Part shown: positions 31,466 to 41,729 of the stretch, one piece after another
Numbering within the stretch: the first letter of the stretch is position 1
Layout: the number at the start of each line of letters is the position of its first letter
The notes under the pieces: model-generated
Told to the model about the DNA's origin: nothing
The model's input: only the letters and a program-made list of their open reading frames with translations
Databases searched by the model: none
Source: Bacteroidota bacterium
GTDB lineage: Bacteria; Bacteroidota; Bacteroidia; Chitinophagales; Saprospiraceae
NCBI GenBank assembly: GCA_029781865.1
Contig: JAKOVW010000090.1
Location: forward strand, 96,355 to 160,354
Reading direction: 5' to 3'
Length of the DNA: 64,000 nt
Program-made: the position numbers and the translations under genes

Positions 31466-34400
31466 ATGAAAATTCTCATTTCTATTGTTACAGTCATTTA
31501 TTCCATCGGGTTGAATGCACAAATCATCAGGTATGTGCAAACCGGTGAGGAATTTTCAGGGCCATTAAGCAGTTGGAAAAATGTAAAAACCGATTTTGGT
31601 GCAAAGGGCGATGGCTTTAGCAATGATGCACCGGCTATAAATGCTGCGATGTCTGCAATGAGAGTCTCTGCTTCCGATAGTTTCAATGTACTTTATTTTC
31701 CAGCCGGTACTTATCTGATCAATGATTCTTTGTACAATCCGGGGAACGGATACGACGGAATGACTATCATCGGTGAAGATCCGGCCAATACAATTATTTC
31801 GTGGAATGGTCCAGCCGGTGGATCGATGTTTTATCTTACAGGTTGGTATCTTAGAGTAAGCCGTTTAACTTTTGATGGAAAAAATAATGCATATCGGGGG
31901 CTATTTAAAGCAGGTGGATTTTCTACGCACAACGAATTCAGCGATCTTGTTTTTAAAAATTTTAAAACAGGGGTTGGTTTAGACCTCAGTGGCACCAGTC
32001 AGGGACAAGCTGAAAATGCAATAATGCGTTGCAGGTTTACGGATTGCAGTAGCGGTATTGCCAGTTGTAACTGGAATAGTCTTGATCAATGGGTTTGGTA
32101 TTGTTTGTTTGAAGATTGTAAAATGGCCATCAATCAATGCGTAGGTTATTTTCAAATTTACAATAATGTTTTTTTGCGGTCTTCTGTTTATGACATCGGT
32201 TCGTCTCCTTATAAATCGGCTATTGTAAATAATACTTCGATCAATTCAAAATGTTTTTATGCAGGTACGGAGGCCTATATCCGTGGAAATAAAATCTATA
32301 GTAATGCAGACTCATTTTATACTGTGGCAGGCAACAACACAGTCATGCTGGATAATGTGATCAGGACGACTCACAATGCCATGGCAACAACAAGGGTGGG
32401 GAATGCAAACTTGTTTGTAGGAAATACATTTTCAAAGCTCAATTCAAAATGGAGTCAATGGGCTTTTCAACCTCCATTTAAAGAGCGCAGCCACGGAATT
32501 GGTTCAGGAAATGTTGTCAATAAACCCATTGAAAAGGGAATCGACGGAGATCCGGTTACGAGTTATGCAGTTGATGCACCACCTTTTGGTATAAAATGGA
32601 ATTGTCCAATGGGTACTCAACGTTCTGCAGTGAAATACTCTATATCAGCTAATGCAAATGCAAATTCGCCAAAACATTTTCAGTTGCTGGGATCAAACGA
32701 CTGGGGAAGCCACTGGGATGTTTTGGATTTCAGAACGAATCAAAAATTTACAGGCGGTGCAAATCCGGTTTCGTATCGTTTATCTAATACTACTCCTTAT
32801 AGTATGTATGAATTGCTGGCCATAAATCCCTGGCAGAATACCACTTCAGGAGGTCGTGCTATTAGTAATATGGGTGCGCAGTCAGGCAGTTATTGCGAAA
32901 AAATGACCTTGTCTCCTTTTCCAAGAAATGTGTATCAGAATATTGCAGTCAATGGGGATTCGTCTTATCTCGCTGAAGGATGGATGTCCAGTGATGCAGT
33001 AACAACCAATGGTATCATTTTGGTTTTTTGGTATAGCAAACGGTTTGCACCGCCATTCGGCATTTATCCCATCGATATTTTAAGTGTCGATACCTTAGGC
33101 TTGATGAGTGGCACCAATGGATGGACAAATTATAAGAAAATAATGAAAGCACCATCAAATTCAAAAAGTGCTTTGTTTTATTTGGGAAGTCTTTCCAATG
33201 CAGTCAGCTCCGGTACAGTTTGGTTTGATCATTTATCTTTTGCAACTGTTGCTGATCCGGGTAATAACCTATTGCTGGATCCGGATTTTGAAGATGGTCA
33301 AAATCAATCGGTATTTGAATTGAATGAGTTTACGCTATTGGATACTTTCGGAAATGATATCACGAAAGATAAATCGGGTTTTGTTTCCGGTGCAAATGAG
33401 CCCTGGGGAAATTTTTATTCATTTGATAATAATGTGGTTGATACCGCTGCAATACCTGTGCCTTCCATTATCAACTTGCCGGGCACTCCGCAAAATGTGA
33501 AGCGGATTATTTTTGATGTTGTAAAAGGGACCGGAAATGACGCCTTGGAAATACAATCTAAAATAAACGCAGCGGCGCAGCTATCTCCGGGATCTAAACC
33601 AATCGTACATATTCCCATTGGTCAATTCAATATCAATACCACACTTACTGTTCCGTCTAATTCGGATATGCAAATCATAGGCGATGGTTTGGGTACTGGA
33701 GTAACGACGCGACTGAATTGGAGTGGTAATAAAGCAGGCCCGCTGATGTTACTCAAGGGACCCAGCCGTGTTACGATAAAAGATTTATTATTGAATGTTC
33801 CTTATGACCGGTACATAGGTCCGGAAGCATTGGTCATTGAAAATGCGGATCAAAGCGGGGGACGAATTTTTGGAAATCAATTCAGTGCAGGTGGTCCGCA
33901 ATGGACTCAGCCCTGCGATATCGGAATGTTTGTAGATGGTATAGAAAACACTGATGTTACCATGATTAATTTTTATCCCGGATCCGGTAATGCGGCAATG
34001 GTGAAAGCAAAAGGGGGCAAGGTTTTGTCGGCAGGTGGAATTACCGACGGACAAATTTCATTGCTGGCAGGTGCAACGGGCAATGCACAAAATTTATTCA
34101 GTGTATCCAATGGTGGGAGAATTGATGCAGAAGGCATGTGGAATGAAGGGGATTGGGCCCGCACCAGCGGACTACTCAATTTAAGTAATAACTCAGGGCA
34201 GGTTTCGGTTGCATGTATGTCATGGATCATTCAGACTCCGATTCCAATGATAGAAGCAAATGATTTTAAAGGATCGCTCACCTTGTTATTAAATCATTTT
34301 AAGCAAGCGCCCCTTACAGCAATTCCTTTGTCAGGTGATGGATCAAAAATGAATTTGTTTAGTGCATACAACGATTTCGGTGCTGGGAATAAAATAGGCA

Positions 34401-34978
34401 ATACATCGGATTCAACCTGGTTGGATACAACTTCACCGGATGCAAATTCGGATTTCATCAGCAACACTTCGCCGAATGGTTTGTATCTGGATGATGTAAT
34501 CAACAAAGTGCATAACGGCCGCGCGGATACAGCGTCCATACTTAATTCACTTGCCCAATTGCGGGCCGTTCGCACCGATCCTCCGAATGATCGTATTCCA
34601 GGCGTTACAGACGTAAAATTGTTTCGCGTTGCAGCCTGGGGAACGAAAGGACATGTAGCGGCACATTTTTATGATAGCAATGTAAGTACTGCAACACAAC
34701 ATCCGGTATCTGTATCAGCGGATGACTTCATAAAAGTATATCCTTCACTGGTATCGCATGAATACAAAGTCCGGTTTGATTCGCCGCAAACGGGAACTAT
34801 ATCAATTGCATTGTTTGATGTATTTGGAAAAAGAATTTTCAGGCAAGAGGTGAAAAACGCGGAAGCTCTAAATGAAATGCATTTTAATGCAGAAACTTTG
34901 ATGAACGGTACTTACTTTTTGCAGGTTCAATCCGGTGGGCGCTTAAGTAGTTGCAGGTTTATGGTGCAAAGGGATTAA
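31466..34978 (+). CDS. Parallel beta-helix (pectate-lyase-3/GH28-related) protein with T9SS domain
   Basis: VKTDFGAKGDGFSNDAPAINAAM and later VVKGTGNDALEIQSKINAAAQLSPGSKPIVHIPIGQFNI; C-terminal VYPSLVSHEYKVRF...GTYFLQVQSGGRLSSCRFMVQRD. Confidence 0.85.
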   Translation: MKILISIVTVIYSIGLNAQIIRYVQTGEEFSGPLSSWKNVKTDFGAKGDGFSNDAPAINAAMSAMRVSASDSFNVLYFPAGTYLINDSLYNPGNGYDGMTIIGEDPANTIISWNGPAGGSMFYLTGWYLRVSRLTFDGKNNAYRGLFKAGGFSTHNEFSDLVFKNFKTGVGLDLSGTSQGQAENAIMRCRFTDCSSGIASCNWNSLDQWVWYCLFEDCKMAINQCVGYFQIYNNVFLRSSVYDIGSSPYKSAIVNNTSINSKCFYAGTEAYIRGNKIYSNADSFYTVAGNNTVMLDNVIRTTHNAMATTRVGNANLFVGNTFSKLNSKWSQWAFQPPFKERSHGIGSGNVVNKPIEKGIDGDPVTSYAVDAPPFGIKWNCPMGTQRSAVKYSISANANANSPKHFQLLGSNDWGSHWDVLDFRTNQKFTGGANPVSYRLSNTTPYSMYELLAINPWQNTTSGGRAISNMGAQSGSYCEKMTLSPFPRNVYQNIAVNGDSSYLAEGWMSSDAVTTNGIILVFWYSKRFAPPFGIYPIDILSVDTLGLMSGTNGWTNYKKIMKAPSNSKSALFYLGSLSNAVSSGTVWFDHLSFATVADPGNNLLLDPDFEDGQNQSVFELNEFTLLDTFGNDITKDKSGFVSGANEPWGNFYSFDNNVVDTAAIPVPSIINLPGTPQNVKRIIFDVVKGTGNDALEIQSKINAAAQLSPGSKPIVHIPIGQFNINTTLTVPSNSDMQIIGDGLGTGVTTRLNWSGNKAGPLMLLKGPSRVTIKDLLLNVPYDRYIGPEALVIENADQSGGRIFGNQFSAGGPQWTQPCDIGMFVDGIENTDVTMINFYPGSGNAAMVKAKGGKVLSAGGITDGQISLLAGATGNAQNLFSVSNGGRIDAEGMWNEGDWARTSGLLNLSNNSGQVSVACMSWIIQTPIPMIEANDFKGSLTLLLNHFKQAPLTAIPLSGDGSKMNLFSAYNDFGAGNKIGNTSDSTWLDTTSPDANSDFISNTSPNGLYLDDVINKVHNGRADTASILNSLAQLRAVRTDPPNDRIPGVTDVKLFRVAAWGTKGHVAAHFYDSNVSTATQHPVSVSADDFIKVYPSLVSHEYKVRFDSPQTGTISIALFDVFGKRIFRQEVKNAEALNEMHFNAETLMNGTYFLQVQSGGRLSSCRFMVQRD

Positions 34979-35104
34979 GGTTTTAAATAAATGCACATCT
35001 GGTTTTATTGAATAGAAAAATTCGGATAAGATTGTAATTGGAAGTTTGAACCAGGTGTGGAAATGTTTAGTGATATATCTATTACAAATTTAAATGCATG
35101 CCAA

Positions 35105-35764
35105 ATGCATAAAAAGGTACAATTGGTTTTTATAACCTTACTCTTGGGTGGTTGTTTATCCAATTCAAGGATAGATGAAAACAGTAAAGGCTTATATAAA
35201 AATGACCATAATCAGTATTTGTGGTTAAATAAGGATACATTATTGTTTTTTAATTATATAGGTTCAGAATTTGTTTTGAAAGGAAAAATAAACCAATTCA
35301 AAACAAATTCATTGCGGTTTGATTGTTTAAATAATGAAAATTATTACGACTTAACGCTTGGGATTAATATTGTAAATAATAAACAAATAGATGTAAATTC
35401 TGAAGATACATGTTTAATTAGATCTGAAAAATACCTGGGTGAATACAATAAAGTAAATCTGCATTTAATAAAATTTGATTCCATAAAATTTTCATTTGAT
35501 AGTATATACAATGCAAACGTAATAATAAAAAGCACATCAACTGATGATTCTCAGAAATTGATGTTGAATTTGGAAACAGACTTAACAATTTTATTAAATC
35601 ATAGTGAAATTTTTGAATCACTTAAAATGAAAATCCCTATGCCAAAAATTGCGGTCTATAGAAATGGGCTAATAACAAATGAAAAGCAATTATATTATAT
35701 GCCTGTTTACTTTAAGGAGATTCCTTCTTTAATGTACAAAAATATGAAGCATGTGTTGGAATAG
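35105..35764 (+). CDS. Hypothetical lipoprotein
   Basis: Start moved to MHKKVQLVFITLLLGGCLSNS, with lipobox LGGC. Confidence 0.6.
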   Translation: MHKKVQLVFITLLLGGCLSNSRIDENSKGLYKNDHNQYLWLNKDTLLFFNYIGSEFVLKGKINQFKTNSLRFDCLNNENYYDLTLGINIVNNKQIDVNSEDTCLIRSEKYLGEYNKVNLHLIKFDSIKFSFDSIYNANVIIKSTSTDDSQKLMLNLETDLTILLNHSEIFESLKMKIPMPKIAVYRNGLITNEKQLYYMPVYFKEIPSLMYKNMKHVLE

Positions 35765-35905
35765 AGAACACTTTTTTATAACAATATCATCGTTTTATTT
35801 GTAAATTGAAAAGATCGGCTCTGGCCAGGCTGAATGTTTTAGAATAACTAAGATAGCAGCTCTGTTTTTTTATGTATGCTCGATTTTGAAAATAAATTAT
35901 GATCA

Positions 35906-37174
35906 ATGAAGCGAAGTACAAAGATTGCAGTTAAGTTCAAGCGGTTTTGGAGAATTCTTGGCCCTGGGCTTGTCACAGGTTCAAGTGACGATGATCCATC
36001 CGGCATTGCAACTTATTCACAGGCAGGTGCAAGTTTTGGAACAAGTACCTTATGGACTTCTCTCATTACATTCCCTTTAATGTCGGCAGTACAGGAAATG
36101 TGTGCACGCATTGGATTGATCACTTCGCACGGATTGGCGGGTTCATTAAAGCGCCATTATTCCAAGTCTGTTTTATACCTGATGCTTTTATTTAGTTTTC
36201 CGGCAATCGTATTGAATATAGGTGCAGATATTGCGGGAATGGGGGCCGTATCAAATCTTATATTTCCTTATTTTGCTGCAGAAACTTACAGTGTTACATT
36301 TACCGGTTTGCTTATAATTGCAATCATTTATTTGCCATATCAGCGATTTGCTTCCGTATTAAAATATCTTTGTATGTTCCTTTTGGTTTATGTTATAGTT
36401 CCATTTTTATACAAACAGGATTGGTTGCAAATTGTAAAAAATACGTTTATCCCAACAATCCAATTTAACAAGGAATATATCAGTATTATCGTTGCGATAC
36501 TTGGTACAACTATTTCTCCTTATCTGTTTTTTTGGCAAGCGACTATGGAAGCAGAGGAATCAAAACACAAGAAACGTCATCTTGTCGTGAATAAAAAAAT
36601 CATTCACGATATGGATCTGGATGTTGATTTCGGAATGTTGTTTTCAAATGTTGTCTTTTATTTTATCATCCTCACGGCAGGAACTGTTTTATTCAAGGGA
36701 GGAATTCATCAAATAGATACGGTAGAGCAAGCTGCCAAGGCCTTGGAACCATTGGCCGGTAAAGCAGCATATCTTCTTTTTGCTATCGGTGTAATTGGTA
36801 CGGGTTTTTTAGCGATCCCTGTTTTAAGTGGTTCACTGGCTTATATTATTACCGAAACATTCGGCTGGGAAGAAGGTATGGATAAGAAATTTCATGAAGC
36901 CAAAGCATTCTATGTGGTAATCATAATTTCTCTTATTCTTGGATTATTAATAAACTATATTGGGATAAGTCCTATTCAGGCATTGATTTATACCGCTATT
37001 CTATATGGCATAACCGCACCTGTTCTCATAGCTATTATACTACATATTTCAAATAATAAAAAAGTAATGGGCGAATTTACAAACGGGATATGGTCGAATA
37101 TCTTAGGCGTGTCTGCTTTAGTCATAATGGCTGTGGCCGCAATATTCTTATTGTATTTTCAATTCAAAAGTTAG
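35906..37174 (+). CDS. NRAMP-family divalent metal transporter
   Basis: LGPGLVTGSSDDDPSGIATYSQAGASFG...MSAVQEMCARIGLITSHGLAG; multiple TM segments. Confidence 0.9.
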   Translation: MKRSTKIAVKFKRFWRILGPGLVTGSSDDDPSGIATYSQAGASFGTSTLWTSLITFPLMSAVQEMCARIGLITSHGLAGSLKRHYSKSVLYLMLLFSFPAIVLNIGADIAGMGAVSNLIFPYFAAETYSVTFTGLLIIAIIYLPYQRFASVLKYLCMFLLVYVIVPFLYKQDWLQIVKNTFIPTIQFNKEYISIIVAILGTTISPYLFFWQATMEAEESKHKKRHLVVNKKIIHDMDLDVDFGMLFSNVVFYFIILTAGTVLFKGGIHQIDTVEQAAKALEPLAGKAAYLLFAIGVIGTGFLAIPVLSGSLAYIITETFGWEEGMDKKFHEAKAFYVVIIISLILGLLINYIGISPIQALIYTAILYGITAPVLIAIILHISNNKKVMGEFTNGIWSNILGVSALVIMAVAAIFLLYFQFKS

Positions 37175-37179
37175 TTGAT

Positions 37180-37743
37180 TCAAAATTGGCGTCCGGATTT
37201 ATTTCCAGAATTCTGGCTTGTCAGGGCTTGACGCATGTGTTTACCAAAAATGAAGCAGTATTTACTCATACGTATATTTTTAACGAATCACAACCCGGCA
37301 ATACTTCGCCACCCTATCTATTGACCTTGATCAAAGGAATGACACATATGTATCGAAATGGAACCAATTTTCCGATAGACGCTGCAAAATTATTCCGGGA
37401 GTTTTTCAAACAGTCCACTGGGGTGTCAACAGATGAGACTTCATAATCCCGCAATTCAATTACCGCATTTCCCAATCCCTCTCAGGACAAAATGGAGTTC
37501 AGTTTGAATGACATATCTGTAGCATCTCCTTGTGAAATTAAAGTGATAAACAGTGTAGGAATTCCGGTGTATAAACAAAGTGGCAATGTGGCTGATCGTT
37601 TTTTATTGGACAAAGCAAGTGTGGGTTCCCGTTTATTTATACTTCGAATAAAATCTGGAAGACAGGTCTATTCTGAAAAATTTATTTTTGAGTATAGTTT
37701 TGAAATACGCAAATATCCATGGGGTCATGTTAATTTCAAATAG
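37180..37743 (+). pseudogene. Remnant of a secreted esterase-like protein with T9SS domain; N-terminus lost, in-frame TAA
   Basis: One frame reads ILACQGLTHVFTKNEAVFTHTYIFNES...LLTLIKGMTHMYRNGTNFPIDAAKLFREFFKQSTGVSTDETS*SRNSITAFPNPSQDKMEFSLNDIS...GSRLFILRIKSGRQVYSEKFIF. The TAA is at 37444-37446. Confidence 0.65.
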
Positions 37744-37983
37744 CTTACTGAGCCAGAGTTATTTCAATATTTTGGGTATGCGTACAAAAAATGAATCATG
37801 AGACATGTTGTAATTTACGAATCCCGCAAATCTTTATAGTATGGATATCTAACTGCATAAATAATTTGAATGTACATTATCATGATATTGTGTTTGATGA
37901 TGTTTGTCCTGTGAAACGGGTAAATAATATATTTTTAAACACCAATGCAATGCAATTTTTCGTTTGATAACTATTCCCAATAC

Positions 37984-38148
37984 CTAAATTGACTTTTTGC
38001 CAATGGATAGTTTGATAATAACTGAAATCAGTGAAGCAATCAAAAGTAGATGAATTGGGCCTCCAATATGAAATCCAAAAAAGCAAATTGCCCAAAGAAT
38101 AACAAGTACAACTGCTGCACTGTCCAGAAGGTTTGCTGAATAATCCAT
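37984..38148 (-). CDS. Small membrane protein, Lmo0937/DUF5670-like (54 aa, absent from the ORF track)
   Basis: MDYSANLLDSAAVVLVILWAICFFGFHIGGPIHLLLIASLISVIIKLSIGKKSI; pattern of the Lmo0937 family. Confidence 0.65.
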   Translation of the reverse strand: MDYSANLLDSAAVVLVILWAICFFGFHIGGPIHLLLIASLISVIIKLSIGKKSI

Positions 38149-38321
38149 TGATATAAATTAAGCTTCAAAGGTCATATGGTTTACCGTTTGTGCACTTACA
38201 AATTATCCGATTTCTTTTATATAATTTTCATTTCTGGGATACTTTGTAGGTCTATTAAGGTATCTGGCTTGTTTTTAGTTGTCAAAAGTTGAATTTGTTT
38301 TTATAATTTTGCTGAATCGCG

Positions 38322-38882
38322 ATGAGATTATATTTTAAATATGATATGAGCAAAGCTTACAAGGTGATACTTGGCGAGCAGTTTGATAAGCTAGGAATAC
38401 CCTATACTTTTATTGCCTTTGGCGAGGTAGAGGTAGCCCCCGGAATCAATAATGAGCAAATTATCAAGTTAAGTGAAGCATTAAATGTTTATGGAATAGA
38501 TCTTATAGAAAGCCAAAAGAATATCCTGATTCAGAAGATTAAAGATGCGATTATTGAGCTGGTTTACAGGGACGAAAAACTTTCAAATTCAAAAGTTTCT
38601 TCGTACCTGGCTAAAAAGCTGAACCATAGCTATGGATATCTTTCAAATTTATTTTCTGAATTGACCTTCTCTTCGATTGAAAATTATATTATAATCCAAA
38701 AAATCGAGCGGGCAAAACAATTGATTACGACAGAGGAAATCACGTTTTCAGAAATTGCCTGGAGATTAAATTACAGTAGTGTTGCCCATTTTAGTGCGCA
38801 ATTTAAAAATGTGACAGGTCTTACGCCTACTGCATTTCAACGCATTATTAAAAAGCGCCGTGAAATCAGCAAGGCTGATTGA
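38322..38882 (+). CDS. AraC-family transcriptional regulator
   Basis: C-terminal IENYIIIQKIERAKQLITTEEITFSEIAWRLNYSSVAHFSAQFKNVTGLTPTAFQ. Confidence 0.85.
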   Translation: MRLYFKYDMSKAYKVILGEQFDKLGIPYTFIAFGEVEVAPGINNEQIIKLSEALNVYGIDLIESQKNILIQKIKDAIIELVYRDEKLSNSKVSSYLAKKLNHSYGYLSNLFSELTFSSIENYIIIQKIERAKQLITTEEITFSEIAWRLNYSSVAHFSAQFKNVTGLTPTAFQRIIKKRREISKAD

Positions 38883-38934
38883 TATCAGCTAAGCTCTGAA
38901 TTGTGACTTTTAAATGTAATCCTAAATTCATACC

Positions 38935-39381
38935 ATGCAGGAAGATTTGATTCATATTTTACTTGCGGACGACGATGAGGATGACCGCTTGCTTTTCAGG
39001 GATGCCTTTGAAGAAATCCGACTTAAAACCAAAGTGGATACAGTAAACGATGGTGTAGAGCTAATGGCATACCTCAACCGCAAAGAGATCATCTTGCCCC
39101 ATATCCTGTTTCTCGATTTGAATATGCCCAGAAAAAATGGAATGGAATGTTTGTCCGAGATCCGGCGTTTGGATCATCTGAAAGACATAGCGGTGGCTAT
39201 CTATTCAACATCTGCTTCTGCTGACGATATTGAAGATACATTCGTGAAGGGCGCCAATGTATATATAAAGAAACCGAGTGATTTTGCCAAACTACGGGAA
39301 ATCCTTCAACATGTAGTGTCCATCAACTGGCAGTATCATACCTCCGGATTAAATCGCGATAATTTTATACTTAGTCTGTAA
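38935..39381 (+). CDS. Response regulator receiver-domain protein
   Basis: ILLADDDEDDRLLF...ILFLDLNMPRKNGMECL...AIYSTSAS...YIKKPSDF. Confidence 0.93.
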   Translation: MQEDLIHILLADDDEDDRLLFRDAFEEIRLKTKVDTVNDGVELMAYLNRKEIILPHILFLDLNMPRKNGMECLSEIRRLDHLKDIAVAIYSTSASADDIEDTFVKGANVYIKKPSDFAKLREILQHVVSINWQYHTSGLNRDNFILSL

Positions 39382-39391
39382 AGTGAATTAA

Positions 39392-41176
39392 ATGCGGCAA
39401 AAATTCTCCTATGCTTCTTCATTCCTGCTAAAAAGCATTTTTGTCGCGTCGCTGTTTGTATTGATATTTATATCAGGTGTGTCGTACAACCATACGGTGG
39501 CATTGACAGAATCTTCAGAGCTTGTAGTGCATTCTTATGAAGTTCACCTGGAGCTGGATCAGTTATTTTCTTATGTTAAAGATGCTGAAATCGGACATCA
39601 TAGTTTTGTAATATCCGGAGATTCAGTTTTCCTTCAGCCATTTGATGAAGCAAGAGATAAGATTAGCAAATCATTTATCAAACTTATCAAGCTGGCAGCC
39701 GATAAGAAACAGCAACAAGCCAATCTCGATTCTCTTTATGAACTCATTAGTCTCAGGTTGGGTCAAATGGCCAATTCGTTTACACATAAAGCAGGAACCC
39801 GAATGGATCAAATCCAGATTGATCGGGAAATGCTTTGGGGACGCGATGTTATGAATTCAATAAGGACACAGATCAATTCTATGATTGCTTTGGAAGCTCA
39901 ATATCTCAACACGCAGCAACAGAAGTATAAGTATGAAACTCTGTTTACACCCTTAATTACATTGATGCTACTTATTTTCTCACTCACGGTTTTTAGTTTT
40001 TCGTATTATCGAATAAGCAATGATCTTGAAAATTTGCGGGAAACCAATAAGGAACTCATGATTAGTACGGAGTCCATTAAACATGCTGAAAAAATTGGGG
40101 AATTCAGTACCTGGCAATGGGAGCTGGAAACAGGTAAATTGGTTTATTCGGATAATCAATACCAACTCCTGGGCTGCCAGCCACAATCATTCGAACCTAG
40201 TCTGGAGAAGTATTTAGAATTCGTTCATCCCGATGATCGTCATATTTTCACGGTGGGAAATGATCCGGAAAAAATTAACAAGGATACATCAGTTGCATTT
40301 TACAGAATCATCAGAAAGGATGGGCAAACGAGGTTTTTTAAATCGATTGGCAAGTTGCTGAAGGATTCAAAGGGAAAGCGCATCATGATTGGGATCAATT
40401 GCGATGTTACGGACCAGCACCTGAGCAGCATTGCCCTGGAAGAGCGTAACCGAGAACTCGAACAGAGTAATAAGGAGCTGGCATCTTTTAATCATATAGC
40501 CAGTCATGATTTGCAAGAACCACTTAGAAAAGTTCAGACCTTTATTTCCAGGATATTGGAAAATGATTCAGATCATTTTACAGAATCAGGGAAAGAAAGT
40601 TTTTCGAAAATACAATCAGCCGTTGGCAGAATGCGTATGTTGATTGATGATCTTCTTTTGTTTTCGAGAGCAAATAAGGCTGAGAAAATATTTCAAAAAT
40701 CGGATTTAAATCAATTATTGGAAAATGCCAAAGCCGAACTTGCGCAACGGATAGAAGAAAAAAATGCAATTATAAATTCTACCAGTCTTCCGGAATTGCA
40801 AGTCATACCGTTTCAGATACAACAATTATTTATCAATCTGATTGAAAATTCGTTAAAGTATAGTCGCCCTGATGTGCAGATTAGAATTGACATCAGCTGT
40901 GAAAAAACCAACCTTCAGAATCATCCCGTTTTTAAATCAATCAACAATAAACAGTTTTATAAAATCACGGTTTCAGATAATGGTTTGGGTTTTGAACAAC
41001 AATATGCTGATAGCCTTTTCGTCCTTTTCTACAGGCTGCATCCACCAAACGAATATCCGGGGACAGGAATCGGATTAGCAATTTGCAAGAAGATTGTTGA
41101 AAACCATTCAGGCTTTATCGAGGCTAAAGGGCAACCGGGTAAGGGTTCAAGTTTTATGATCTATCTGCCTGAATAG
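39392..41176 (+). CDS. Sensor histidine kinase with CHASE3-like and PAS domains
   Basis: FNHIASHDLQEPLRKVQ H-box; NLIENSLKYSRP N-box; VSDNGLGF and GTGIGLAICKKIVENHSG. Confidence 0.93.
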   Translation: MRQKFSYASSFLLKSIFVASLFVLIFISGVSYNHTVALTESSELVVHSYEVHLELDQLFSYVKDAEIGHHSFVISGDSVFLQPFDEARDKISKSFIKLIKLAADKKQQQANLDSLYELISLRLGQMANSFTHKAGTRMDQIQIDREMLWGRDVMNSIRTQINSMIALEAQYLNTQQQKYKYETLFTPLITLMLLIFSLTVFSFSYYRISNDLENLRETNKELMISTESIKHAEKIGEFSTWQWELETGKLVYSDNQYQLLGCQPQSFEPSLEKYLEFVHPDDRHIFTVGNDPEKINKDTSVAFYRIIRKDGQTRFFKSIGKLLKDSKGKRIMIGINCDVTDQHLSSIALEERNRELEQSNKELASFNHIASHDLQEPLRKVQTFISRILENDSDHFTESGKESFSKIQSAVGRMRMLIDDLLLFSRANKAEKIFQKSDLNQLLENAKAELAQRIEEKNAIINSTSLPELQVIPFQIQQLFINLIENSLKYSRPDVQIRIDISCEKTNLQNHPVFKSINNKQFYKITVSDNGLGFEQQYADSLFVLFYRLHPPNEYPGTGIGLAICKKIVENHSGFIEAKGQPGKGSSFMIYLPE

Positions 41177-41229
41177 TATTATCTCCAAAGCCGGTTCGAT
41201 TCAGCATTCCATGGGAATTATATAAGATA

Positions 41230-41276
41230 TTACAGCAATGCTGTAAAAACAGTGGTAGCATCTCATAATAGCTTTG
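41230..41276 (+). promoter_or_regulatory. Palindrome TTACAGCAATGCTGTAA plus TAGCTTTG promoter element
   Basis: 8-bp arms around one central base at 41230-41246; TAnnTTTG at 41269-41276. Confidence 0.45.
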
Positions 41277-41310
41277 TACCATTGGTCATATATAAAATTT
41301 TAGTTCTGTT

Positions 41311-41706
41311 ATGAAATTCTTCAAATCCTGTTCAATACTTTTTGCTTTTGTCATATGTTGCGAAATCTCTTGTCATTCAGCAAAGACCGTTTCAAACAAC
41401 ATTAAGGGAACGGATACAAGGCAAGTAGCTTCGGATGGAAGAATGTTAAAAAAATATCGCAGTAAAAGTGCAGCAGTTTTAATGACTTCATCCCATGCGA
41501 AGTTGCCTAAATGTAATCCTGATGATCTTCAATGTCAAAATCAAGGTATTAGGGTTATCCCTGACACGCAGAAAAGCAAAGCCGAAATATCATTTTACAA
41601 ATTGAAAACCCACCGGAATTTAAATCATGGTGAATCTTGCGGTTCAGAAAATATAGAACCACTTGTTTTGACACGGTTTTATTCTGCTGGATCTGATATT
41701 AAATAG
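41311..41706 (+). CDS. Hypothetical exported protein
   Basis: Intact ORF with hydrophobic N-terminus and Cys. Confidence 0.5.
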   Translation: MKFFKSCSILFAFVICCEISCHSAKTVSNNIKGTDTRQVASDGRMLKKYRSKSAAVLMTSSHAKLPKCNPDDLQCQNQGIRVIPDTQKSKAEISFYKLKTHRNLNHGESCGSENIEPLVLTRFYSAGSDIK

Positions 41707-41729
41707 GAACGATACGCAAAGAAACCAGG

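Noticed and set aside
37090-37446. 118-aa ORF as an intact gene
   Set aside because: Its first part is an out-of-frame reading of the NRAMP 3' end; the remainder is better explained as a decayed esterase-T9SS gene.
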